Shown: positions 8,330 through 15,855 of the stretch, one piece after another
Layout of the letters: the number at the start of each line of letters is the position of its first letter
Position numbering within the stretch: position 1 is the stretch's first letter
Source: an uncultured Pelagibacteraceae bacterium
GTDB taxonomy: Bacteria; Pseudomonadota; Alphaproteobacteria; Pelagibacterales; Pelagibacteraceae
Direction of reading: 5' to 3'
Assembly: GCA_902531455.1 (NCBI GenBank)
Contig: CACAEM010000007.1
Span: forward strand, 1-22,942
DNA length: 22,942 nt
Program-made: the position numbers and the translations under genes
The notes under the pieces: generated by a model
Database searches by the model: none
The model's input: only the letters and a program-made list of their open reading frames with translations
Told to the model about the DNA's origin: nothing

Positions 8330-10333
8330 TAAATTAAGCCATTCTTTTTGGGATAAAACTTTTATCCCTAGTTCCTTAGCTTGTACTACTTTCCGATTTG
8401 TAGGCTTTTCACCAATTATTAAATATTGTAGATTTTTATTAACTGAACTTACAACTGATCCAGAATTTTTTTCAATCAATGACTTTGCCTCAGCTCTACT
8501 CATATTAGATAATTTACCAGTAAACATAAATGTATTATTTAACAGTTTACCATCTCTATTTAATTTAATATCAGAAATATTTAAGAGTGAAGACAGTTTT
8601 TCAATTATTTTATAATTAGATTTATTTTCAAAAAACTTTTTTAAGGAGCTAATTTGAGTTTGGCCAATTCCATCTATATTTAAAAAATCGTTAAATTTTT
8701 TTTTATTTACAAAACTTATAAAATTTTTTATTGACTTTGTGTGTTCTGCTAAAAGTTTTGCATTTTCAATTCCAATATGTCTGATACCGATAGCATACAA
8801 AAATTTATCCAAAGAAACTTTTTTTGATTGGTCTATTGAATATTTTAAATTCGACACGGAGAGATTACCCCAACCCTCCAATTTAGAAATTTTATTATAA
8901 TCTAGATTAAAAATATCTTGTGGAAGTCTTATTAATTTCAGATTCCAAAAATTTTCAACAACTTTTTTTCCAAGTCCATCAATATTCATTGCATCTTTAG
9001 ATATAAAGTGTTTAATTTTTTCAATTGCAATTTTTTCACAATCATATCCTTCATTTGTGCATCTTCTTACTGCATCAAGTTTTTTTGTTATTTTATTAAA
9101 TTCTTTTATTGTTTCTGAACCACAAGAAGGACAATTATTTGGGAAAATAAATTTTTTAGATTTTTTTTCTCTTTTTTTAAGATCAACTAAAACAACATGA
9201 GGTATAACATCACCTGCTCTCTCTATTTTTACAGTATCACCAAGTCTAATATCTTTTCGAATTATTTCATCTTCATTATGAAGTGTTGCATTAGAAACTA
9301 CTACACCCCCAATATTCACTGGTTTTATTCTTGCTACTGGAGTCAGGGCACCAGTTCTTCCAACCTGAATATTTATGTCTTTTATTTGAGAATATGCACT
9401 ATCTGCTGAAAATTTGTGGGCTATGGCCCATCTTGGAGAATTTGCAGTAAAACCTAACCTTCTTTGAAGTTCAAGACTGTTAATTTTATATACTAAACCA
9501 TCAACATCATATTCTAATTCAAATTTATCTTTTTCAAATTTTTTATGGAAGATTTCTAAATCTTCTACATTTTTTATAACCTTGTTGTAATCACTTGTTT
9601 TAAAACCCCATTTTTTTAATGAGCTTAGAAAATCAGACTGTTTTTTAATAACTTTGCTTTCAAAATAACCATAAGTATATGCTACGAAATTAAGTGGGAT
9701 TTTTTTTGTTTGCTCAGGATTTTTCTGCCTTAATGAACCTGATGCAGCATTTCTTGAATTAGCAAAATCATTTTTTAACTTGTTAAATTCATTTTTTTTT
9801 ATAAATACCTCTCCTCTAATATCAATATCTTTTGGAAAATCTTTACTCGTTATTTGCTTAGGTATGTCGCCAATAGTTTTTAAATTTTCAGTAATTACTT
9901 CTCCTATAGTACCATCTCCTCTAGAAGTACCAAGAACTAACAAACCATCTTTATAAGTTAGGGAGGCAGATATACCATCTATTTTTGGCTCTACACTATA
10001 CTCAACTTCAACTTTTTCATTTAAATAATTAAATATTTTTTTTTGAAAATTTATTAAGTCATCTTTATTAAATGCATTTGATAAAGATAACATTTTCACT
10101 CGATGATTAGATTTAATAAAATTTTTAGAAGGTGTAAATCCTAATGAGTTAGATGGAGAAAAGCTACTTTTTAAATATGAAAACTTTTTTTCTAAATCAA
10201 GTATTTCCTTTTTAATTTCATCATATTGTTTATCTGATATTTTGGGTAAGCTTTTATCAAAATACAATTTATTATGTTTTTTAAGTTCATTAATTTTTTT
10301 ACTATAATAATTTCTGACCTCACTTTCTTTCAT
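8321..10333 (-). CDS. ligA: NAD-dependent DNA ligase LigA
   Basis: LigA seals nicks in duplex DNA using NAD+ and joins Okazaki fragments. The adenylated lysine is K117 in EPKIDG (115-120), followed by the nucleotidyltransferase motifs SRGDGTIGE (137-145), DIRGEVFI (171-178), VDGLVYK (277-283) and WAIAHKF (302-308). The OB-fold segment includes VGRTGALTPVA. A four-cysteine zinc finger is formed by C401, C404, C425 and C432, with slightly longer loops than usual. Helix-hairpin-helix repeats follow (DGLGKKV, EGWGNLS, DGIGQTQ), then a BRCT domain over about the last 80 residues (TFMFTGKL onwards). The length of 670 is typical. It starts 9 bp after bamD, so it is probably cotranscribed from the envelope operon; the usual intervening recN is absent. 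Confidence 0.96.
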   Translation of the reverse strand: MKESEVRNYYSKKINELKKHNKLYFDKSLPKISDKQYDEIKKEILDLEKKFSYLKSSFSPSNSLGFTPSKNFIKSNHRVKMLSLSNAFNKDDLINFQKKIFNYLNEKVEVEYSVEPKIDGISASLTYKDGLLVLGTSRGDGTIGEVITENLKTIGDIPKQITSKDFPKDIDIRGEVFIKKNEFNKLKNDFANSRNAASGSLRQKNPEQTKKIPLNFVAYTYGYFESKVIKKQSDFLSSLKKWGFKTSDYNKVIKNVEDLEIFHKKFEKDKFELEYDVDGLVYKINSLELQRRLGFTANSPRWAIAHKFSADSAYSQIKDINIQVGRTGALTPVARIKPVNIGGVVVSNATLHNEDEIIRKDIRLGDTVKIERAGDVIPHVVLVDLKKREKKSKKFIFPNNCPSCGSETIKEFNKITKKLDAVRRCTNEGYDCEKIAIEKIKHFISKDAMNIDGLGKKVVENFWNLKLIRLPQDIFNLDYNKISKLEGWGNLSVSNLKYSIDQSKKVSLDKFLYAIGIRHIGIENAKLLAEHTKSIKNFISFVNKKKFNDFLNIDGIGQTQISSLKKFFENKSNYKIIEKLSSLLNISDIKLNRDGKLLNNTFMFTGKLSNMSRAEAKSLIEKNSGSVVSSVNKNLQYLIIGEKPTNRKVVQAKELGIKVLSQKEWLNLLD

Positions 10334-10342
10334 CTAATTTTT

Positions 10343-11182
10343 TTAATTAAGCAATTCTTTGAATCTTTTAAGTAAAGATTTTTGATTTTTTAAATCCTGT
10401 TTAATTTCTGGATTTTTGTAGTTTTTATTTAAAATTTTATATGATCTTTCATACCAATCACTTGACTGGTAATTATAACCTAACAATGCCGTATATTTTT
10501 TTGCTTCATTGGCTAGTCCCAGCTTATAATTTAATTCAACCAATCTATATAAAGCTTCTTCCACATATATAGTTGTATCATATTGATTTACAATTTTTTT
10601 ATATCGGTTCATAGCAGGTATCCATTTTTCTCTATCCAAATAATAATTTGCTAAATAAAGCTCTTTTGATGCTAATATCTCCTCTATTAATTCAAGTTTA
10701 AATTTAGCATCTTCAGAAAAATCTGTGTTTGGGAATTTATTAATTAATATTGTAAAATATTCCTTAGCTTTAATAATTTCTCCTAAATCTTTTTTCTCAT
10801 TAACTATTTGGTTATAGTGACAAATAGCCAATAAATAATAAGCATAGTCTGTATCTGGATGGTTTTTGTATTTGTCTAAAAATCTCTCTAATTCATATAT
10901 CGCATCTGTAAAATATAATTGTGAATAGTATGCATAAGCAGCCATTAAGGTTGAACGTGGTGCCCATATAGATTGTGGGTATAAAAGCTCAACCTCATTA
11001 AATTTTTTTGCAGCAAAAAAAATATCTCCTTTATTTAATTCCTTTAAACCCTCATTATACGCCTCTATCATCTGCATTTCAAAGCTATCCTCTTTAATCA
11101 ATGAAACTTTCTCATCTTTATTAGAACAAGATATTAAATTTAATGTCATGAATAGACATATTGATAATTTAAGAAATTTCAT
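10343..11182 (-). CDS. bamD: Outer membrane assembly lipoprotein BamD (ComL)
   Basis: BamD is an essential lipoprotein partner of BamA in the machine that inserts beta-barrel proteins into the outer membrane. A lipoprotein signal peptide is visible: MKFLKLSICLFMTLNLISC, with lipobox LISC and acylated Cys19. The mature part is helical with TPR-like repeats, including YNEGLKELNKGDIFFAAKKF, LYPQSIWAPRSTLMAAYAYY and the family-typical RFLDKYKNHPDTDYAYYLLA. The length of 279 fits (E. coli 245; alphaproteobacterial members are somewhat longer). The position between lpxC and ligA matches the alphaproteobacterial comL locus. No Shine-Dalgarno is evident. A short AT-rich hairpin lies in the lpxC-bamD spacer just upstream. 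Confidence 0.92.
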   Translation of the reverse strand: MKFLKLSICLFMTLNLISCSNKDEKVSLIKEDSFEMQMIEAYNEGLKELNKGDIFFAAKKFNEVELLYPQSIWAPRSTLMAAYAYYSQLYFTDAIYELERFLDKYKNHPDTDYAYYLLAICHYNQIVNEKKDLGEIIKAKEYFTILINKFPNTDFSEDAKFKLELIEEILASKELYLANYYLDREKWIPAMNRYKKIVNQYDTTIYVEEALYRLVELNYKLGLANEAKKYTALLGYNYQSSDWYERSYKILNKNYKNPEIKQDLKNQKSLLKRFKELLN

Positions 11183-11220
11183 TTTAGCATTTTATCAGAA
11201 TTTTTTCAAAATTCTAATTT
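11183..11220 (-). other. lpxC-bamD spacer with perfect 8-bp inverted repeat
   Basis: AGAATTTT (11197-11204) and AAAATTCT (11208-11215) form a perfect 8-bp stem with a 3-base loop, just downstream of lpxC and about 14 bases upstream of the bamD ATG. It is almost all A and T, so the hairpin is weak, and no uninterrupted T-run follows it on the minus strand. It could attenuate transcription, stabilise an RNA end or simply be chance in AT-rich DNA. I do not call it a terminator. Confidence 0.3.
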
Positions 11221-12144
11221 TTATGCAATTGATTTTAAGTTGTGACGATTATTAATTATAGAATGAGGTAAGTTTTTTCCTTTAATCTCTAGTAATGAAT
11301 AGTTTTTGTTATCACTAAAAATTTTTCTTAAAAGTTTATTTGTTAAATTGTGACCACCATGTCTACATTTAAGTGATCCGATTAATCTATATCCAACTAG
11401 ATAAAGATCTCCTATACAATCAAGAATTTTATGATTTACAAATTCATTTTTGTTTCTTAGTCCCTCTTTATTTAATATTTTATCATCTTTAACTACAATT
11501 GCATTTTCTAAAGATCCACCTTTGCCCAAACCTAACTTCTTTAATTTTTCAATATCTTCATACAAGCAAAATGTTCTAGAATTAAATACATCGTCTAGTT
11601 TATCTTCAAATACATTAATTTTATTTTTTTGATTTTTTATAAGTTTATTTTCATAGTTGATTTCAAATTCAATATCTAAAGTAGTATTAGATTTTTCTAT
11701 CGAAATAGATTTTATTCCATCTTTTACTTCAACTTTATTATTTATCTTAATTAATTTAATTGGAACATCACTTTTTTTAAGTCCAGTTGATCTAAGAATT
11801 TTTACGAAATCTTTAGCTGATCCATCAAGTATTGGGATCTCTTGCGCATCGATTTCTACAACTACATTATCAATGCCTAAACCTAGAAAAGCTGCCATTA
11901 GGTGCTCGATTGTGGAAATTTTAATACCAAATTCATTTGATATTGTTGTACATAATGTTGCCTCGCTTACATTTTCAAAATTTGGAACCACAATATTATT
12001 ATGCTTTAGATCTACTCTTTTGAAAATTATTCCTGAGTTTGGAGCTGACGGTAAAATGTTAATGTTAACTTTATTTCCAGTGTGTACACCAACGCCTGAA
12101 AATGACACTTCATTAGCAATTGTTGATTGAGTTAGTATCGACAT
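11221..12144 (-). CDS. lpxC: UDP-3-O-acyl-N-acetylglucosamine deacetylase LpxC
   Basis: LpxC is the zinc amidase that catalyses the committed step of lipid A synthesis, deacetylating UDP-3-O-acyl-GlcNAc in the cytosol. I start at the ATG at 12144 (MSILTQSTIANEVSFSGVG); an in-frame TTG two codons upstream is less likely. Numbered from that ATG, the zinc ligands are H81 (TIEHLMAA), H238 and D242 (VNHKILDCIGDL), and the catalytic base E80 and general-acid H265 (RHGGHNL) are present. H238 and D242 coincide with the Aquifex LpxC numbering. The length of 307 is normal. The gene follows ftsA after 62 bp, a position normally separated by ftsZ. No Shine-Dalgarno precedes the ATG. Confidence 0.96.
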   Translation of the reverse strand: MSILTQSTIANEVSFSGVGVHTGNKVNINILPSAPNSGIIFKRVDLKHNNIVVPNFENVSEATLCTTISNEFGIKISTIEHLMAAFLGLGIDNVVVEIDAQEIPILDGSAKDFVKILRSTGLKKSDVPIKLIKINNKVEVKDGIKSISIEKSNTTLDIEFEINYENKLIKNQKNKINVFEDKLDDVFNSRTFCLYEDIEKLKKLGLGKGGSLENAIVVKDDKILNKEGLRNKNEFVNHKILDCIGDLYLVGYRLIGSLKCRHGGHNLTNKLLRKIFSDNKNYSLLEIKGKNLPHSIINNRHNLKSIA

Positions 12145-12206
12145 ACACAAAGTATATAAAAATAGCAGGAAATTTAGTATTCAAGTAATGTTACAAGAAA
12201 ATACAA
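12145..12206 (-). other. ftsA-lpxC spacer where ftsZ would be expected
   Basis: This is the largest spacer inside the minus-strand cluster (62 bp). It is AT-rich and holds no open frame related to ftsZ. On the minus strand, TATACT lies about 6 bases before the lpxC ATG and TTGAAT about 22 bp further upstream. That spacing is too long for a standard sigma-70 promoter, so a separate lpxC promoter here is possible but not shown. Confidence 0.3.
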
Positions 12207-13358
12207 TTATTTTGAGAATATATTAAAAAAAGTCTCAAAAAAGCCCAGTTTTTTTGTTTTTTTCTTATGCTTAGTAAGAAAGCTTTCATCGCTTTGATGA
12301 TAGTTAAAACCTGCCAGACAAACATTAGAATCATATTCATTAAATATTTTTAATTCTGAAACTAATTTTTTGATGTTTAAAGTGTAATTATTATACAATA
12401 ATTGAGATCCACCTCCAATAATAATTAGTTTTGGTTTTTCTAATGTATTCAGGTTTTTATAATAATTACTTTGAAAAATAACTAACTCCATGATTTCATC
12501 TACCCTTGCTTCTATTATTTGCTTCAATAAATCTATGGAAATATTTTTTTCTAAAATTTCACTATATGGATTGATTACATTAGAGTCAATTTTGTTAAAA
12601 GATTTTTCATTTTCTTCTTTATTAAATTTTATTTTTAAATCTTCTGAATAATCTATATTGAGTTTTAAAACTTTAGAAATATCTTTAGTAATGTTGTTTC
12701 CTCCCAAAGGAATTGATTTAAAAAAATCAAATTTATAATTATTAAAAATTAATCCTGTTGTTCTTTCATAACCAATATCTAAAAAAATAATATAATCTTT
12801 ATTATCAAATTTCTTTTTATAATTTAAAGATTTTACATAGCTGGAACAATACAAATTTAATATTTTAAGATTATTTCTTTTAAATATAGTTGAAATATCG
12901 TCAATAAGAATTTTATTTAAACAAATGAATTTTATTTCTAATATTAAAGATTTTATTTTGATATCTTCTGTAATTTGAATCAAATTTTTAGTTTCATCTA
13001 CAACAATATTATTTACAACAGAATGAATTATTTGGTCTTTAAAATTGTTTTGTGAAATCAAGAAATGAGCTTCATCTATTAAGTTACCATAAACTTTTTT
13101 AATCGATATTGCATTATCAAATACTTTTTTAATAGATATATCTAAAGGATAAAACTTTGGAGTGTCATATAAAACAACAACATCATCTATATGTTTCGAT
13201 AAAAATTTTTCTGTATCTTTTATAAGATTATTTAATGATTTGTCTCCATTATCAATAATCTTTTGTTCAGAAGAATAAATATTTTTAGACTCCTTATCGA
13301 ATATACCTATTTTTAAATTTTTTGAGCCAAAATCAATTATTGTTTCAAAATCAGTCAT
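12207..13358 (-). CDS. ftsA: Cell division protein FtsA (divergent)
   Basis: FtsA is an actin-fold ATPase that tethers FtsZ filaments to the inner membrane and recruits later division proteins. Overall similarity looks low, but the landmarks are there: phosphate-1 IIDFGSKNLKIGIF (7-20), phosphate-2 FLDIGYERTTGLIF (192-205), IPLGGNNITKDIS (216-228), connect-2 IIEARVDEIMEL (281-292) and adenosine motif IIIGGGSQL (312-320). The C-terminus is a basic linker and amphipathic helix, KKKTKKLGFFETFFNIFSK (365-383), the expected membrane-targeting sequence. At 383 residues it is shorter than the usual 410-440. It overlaps the ftsQ stop by 8 bp. The usual next gene, ftsZ, is missing. MreB- or PilM-like proteins are alternatives, but position and tail support FtsA. 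Confidence 0.88.
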   Translation of the reverse strand: MTDFETIIDFGSKNLKIGIFDKESKNIYSSEQKIIDNGDKSLNNLIKDTEKFLSKHIDDVVVLYDTPKFYPLDISIKKVFDNAISIKKVYGNLIDEAHFLISQNNFKDQIIHSVVNNIVVDETKNLIQITEDIKIKSLILEIKFICLNKILIDDISTIFKRNNLKILNLYCSSYVKSLNYKKKFDNKDYIIFLDIGYERTTGLIFNNYKFDFFKSIPLGGNNITKDISKVLKLNIDYSEDLKIKFNKEENEKSFNKIDSNVINPYSEILEKNISIDLLKQIIEARVDEIMELVIFQSNYYKNLNTLEKPKLIIIGGGSQLLYNNYTLNIKKLVSELKIFNEYDSNVCLAGFNYHQSDESFLTKHKKKTKKLGFFETFFNIFSK

Positions 13359-14046
13359 TATTATTTGTTAGTATAATTTGATTGGATACTCTAAGGTCTA
13401 TAATTTTTATACTCATCAAATCATTGTTATCTAATAACTTTTTGTAAATTTTAATTGACTCTTCATCTCTTTTGGAAGGTAACATTAATGTTAAATTATT
13501 AGAGAATAATAAATCCCATCTTTTATTTTTGTAGTAATAATATCTGTTGATATTTCCTATATCTATTTCATGTTTTTTAAGTTTTTTTATCAAATTTATA
13601 TATTCATCTATTTGAAAATCTCCAAATACTGATGGTAAATTATTTTGCTCTGAGAGTAAATTTGAATTTATAAAGTTTCCATTTTTACCTATATAAAATT
13701 TTTTTCCCTTTATTATAGTTTTTCCAAGTATGGTTGTTTTTGAAATATTTATATTTATTGATGAAGGTAAAACTTTATTAACATAAATCATCTCTAAAAA
13801 ATTAAAATTAGTTAACTTTTCTAAAACTTTATCTTTTTTTAAACTAAAGATATTTTCATTTTTTAATTTGTTAAGTTCAATTTGGATATTTTTTTTTTCG
13901 TTATAGGGTAATCCATTAATATTAATTTTTTTTAAACTAAATTTATTCTTATAGGTATCGAAAATTTGAAAATTAAATATTGAACTTAAAAAAATAAAAA
14001 AAAAAAAATAAAGGTATAATTTGTATTTACTTATTGATTGAGGCAT
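13351..14046 (-). CDS. ftsQ: Cell division protein FtsQ
   Basis: FtsQ is a bitopic inner-membrane protein that links early and late divisome components, binding FtsB/FtsL through its periplasmic part. Here a short cytosolic N-terminus (MPQSISKYK) is followed by a very hydrophobic Phe-rich segment (about residues 10-28). A POTRA-like domain then begins at FSLKKININGLPYNEKKNI, with the family's INxAxxxP-like strand represented by INISKTTILGKTI. The FtsQ-type beta domain follows (FYIGKNGNFINSN, then RWDLLFSNNLTLMLPSK). At 231 residues it is shorter than most alphaproteobacterial FtsQ. The identification leans on the ddl-ftsQ-ftsA context as well as topology. It overlaps ddl by 20 bp and ftsA by 8 bp. 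A T13 tract on the coding strand lies in the membrane segment. Confidence 0.87.
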   Translation of the reverse strand: MPQSISKYKLYLYFFFFIFLSSIFNFQIFDTYKNKFSLKKININGLPYNEKKNIQIELNKLKNENIFSLKKDKVLEKLTNFNFLEMIYVNKVLPSSININISKTTILGKTIIKGKKFYIGKNGNFINSNLLSEQNNLPSVFGDFQIDEYINLIKKLKKHEIDIGNINRYYYYKNKRWDLLFSNNLTLMLPSKRDEESIKIYKKLLDNNDLMSIKIIDLRVSNQIILTNNND

Positions 14047-14947
14047 CTTTCATTATTTCTTCTATAAGTTGAATAAAGCTGATATTATTATAATTTGCAA
14101 TTTCTGGAACTAAAGACAAAGCAGTCATTCCTGGCTGGGTATTTAATTCTAACAAGTAAAATTTATTGTTAAAGAATCTGAAATCTGATCTTGATACACC
14201 TCTACATTTCAGAAGTTGATGTGCTTTTAAGGCAATTGAATTGATTTTATTAAAATTTTTGTGATTTATATTTACTGGAATTAAATGCTCGGTTTTTGCA
14301 CTTGTGCTGTATTTAGCTTTGTAATCATAAAATTTTCTTTTAGGTTTTAACTCAATTATACCTAATTTTTTATTTCCTAAAATAGCTGCTTGAATTTCTC
14401 TTCCTGGAATATATTTTTCAATTAATATTTCTTTAAAATTTTGGAGCTTCATTAAGTTATTATTAAAGTTTTTTTTATTACTTATATATACTCCTACACT
14501 AGAACCCTCATTAATAGGTTTTAGAACTACTGGAAATTTAAATGTTCTTTCAATTTTTTTTATTACATTTTTATAATCATTTTTTTTTTTAAAGATAAAT
14601 TTGAAATATGGAGGTGTTAGAATTTTATTTTTTATAAATATTTTTTTTGATATTTCTTTATCAATTGCTAAAGATGATGATAGAACCCCAGAGTGAGTAT
14701 ATTTTACTTTTTCAGACTCAAGTATGGATTGTATATAACCATCTTCGCCATATCTTCCATGTAAAAGATTTAGTACTAATTTTGGTTTGAATTTTCTTAA
14801 TTTTTTAACAAACTGTCCGTCGGGCTCTATCGTTAAAAGCTTGTATTTCTTATTTTTTTTTAATTCTTTGGTAACACTTGCGGCAGTTATTAAGCTTATC
14901 TCTCTTTCGTTGGAATATCCTCCAGCTAAAATTAAAATTTTGTTCAT
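14027..14947 (-). CDS. ddl: D-alanine--D-alanine ligase
   Basis: Ddl is a cytosolic ATP-grasp ligase that makes the D-Ala-D-Ala dipeptide for peptidoglycan precursors. The landmarks are: N-terminal LAGGYSNEREISL (7-19) with the substrate-binding Glu at 15; NLLHGRYGEDGYIQ (60-73); YTHSGVLSSSLAIDK (83-97); ATP-grasp loop LKPINEGSSVGV (142-153); and the metal site LLELNTQPGMT near residue 268. The length of 306 is typical. The start shares one base with the murB stop (TAATG at 14949-14945 on the minus strand), indicating translational coupling. Its 3' end overlaps ftsQ by 20 bp. A DdlB-type role is inferred from location inside the division and cell-wall cluster. Confidence 0.96.
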   Translation of the reverse strand: MNKILILAGGYSNEREISLITAASVTKELKKNKKYKLLTIEPDGQFVKKLRKFKPKLVLNLLHGRYGEDGYIQSILESEKVKYTHSGVLSSSLAIDKEISKKIFIKNKILTPPYFKFIFKKKNDYKNVIKKIERTFKFPVVLKPINEGSSVGVYISNKKNFNNNLMKLQNFKEILIEKYIPGREIQAAILGNKKLGIIELKPKRKFYDYKAKYSTSAKTEHLIPVNINHKNFNKINSIALKAHQLLKCRGVSRSDFRFFNNKFYLLELNTQPGMTALSLVPEIANYNNISFIQLIEEIMKDASINK

Positions 14948-15855
14948 TATTCAACTACCACAATTTCTAATTCTAAATTCACACCTGTCTGATCTTTAAC
15001 TCTCTTTTTAACAAAATTAATTAAAGACTTCATATCCGCAGATTTTGCATTTTTTTTATTCACAAAAAAATTAGCATGTTTCTCAGAGATTACTGCATCC
15101 CCATAATTTGTTTCATCAGGAACACTTGATCTAATTAATTCCCAGACCTTTTTATCTGTTTGGTTAATTGGATTTTTAAAAGTACTACCACTAGTTTTAA
15201 TTTTGGTTGGCTGAGCCATATTTTTTATTGTATTAAGCTTATTCATATAAATATTTATTTCTTCACTATTTTTTTCTTTTCCTTTGAAAGTAGCACTCAA
15301 AAATATTAAATCTTTAGGTAATTCTATTGATCTATAATTGAAATTAATTTTATTTGCCGGAATACTTCTTACCAAACCTTTAAAATCGACTAATTGAATA
15401 GAAATAAGAATATCTTTAAATTCTTTTTTGAAACATCCAGAATTCATTCTAATACCACCTCCTATTGAACCTGGAATACATGACATAAACTCTAATCCAG
15501 AAATGTCATTGTCTTTTGCAAATTCTGAAACTTTTTTTTGTAAAGCGGCAGATCCAGCAATAATTGTATTATCATCAAGCAAAGTAATATTTGAAAAACT
15601 TTTGCCTAATTTTATTACAGTACCTTGGTATGTGTTATCATCAAATAATACATTTGAACCATTCCCTAAAATAAATATTTTACCTCTATTAGCATAAATT
15701 TTAAGATATTCTATTAAACCTTTAAGAGAGTTTGGTTTAAAAAAGATTTTAGTTTTTCCACCAATATTAAACCAATTTAGATTTTTAACACTCTGATCAA
15801 AAAAAATATCTCCGTCTATTAATAATTCTGATTTTTTAATATCCTCAATTTTCAT
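14947..15855 (-). CDS. murB: UDP-N-acetylenolpyruvoylglucosamine reductase MurB
   Basis: MurB is the FAD- and NADPH-dependent reductase that makes UDP-MurNAc. The ATG at 15855 is chosen because it overlaps the murC stop as TAATG; an in-frame ATG ten codons upstream (15885) lies inside murC. The product has 302 residues. FAD-domain signatures are NIGGKTKIFFKP (30-41), ILGNGSNVL (62-70) and GLEFMSCIPGSIGGGIRMNSG (120-140). YRS (174-176) and GSTFKNP (223-229), which supplies the proton-donating serine, mark the catalytic site, and KHANFF follows in the C-terminal domain. The compact form without the extra E. coli loop is the type II class. The middle-glycine IPGSIGGG is slightly unusual, since IPGSVGGA is common. 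Confidence 0.95.
   Translation of the reverse strand: MKIEDIKKSELLIDGDIFFDQSVKNLNWFNIGGKTKIFFKPNSLKGLIEYLKIYANRGKIFILGNGSNVLFDDNTYQGTVIKLGKSFSNITLLDDNTIIAGSAALQKKVSEFAKDNDISGLEFMSCIPGSIGGGIRMNSGCFKKEFKDILISIQLVDFKGLVRSIPANKINFNYRSIELPKDLIFLSATFKGKEKNSEEINIYMNKLNTIKNMAQPTKIKTSGSTFKNPINQTDKKVWELIRSSVPDETNYGDAVISEKHANFFVNKKNAKSADMKSLINFVKKRVKDQTGVNLELEIVVVE

Noticed and set aside
11657..12130. Long open frame antisense to lpxC (157 codons)
   Set aside because: It lies wholly opposite a gene with all LpxC active-site residues; its translation looks like a low-complexity Ser/Thr/Ile shadow with no recognisable domain.
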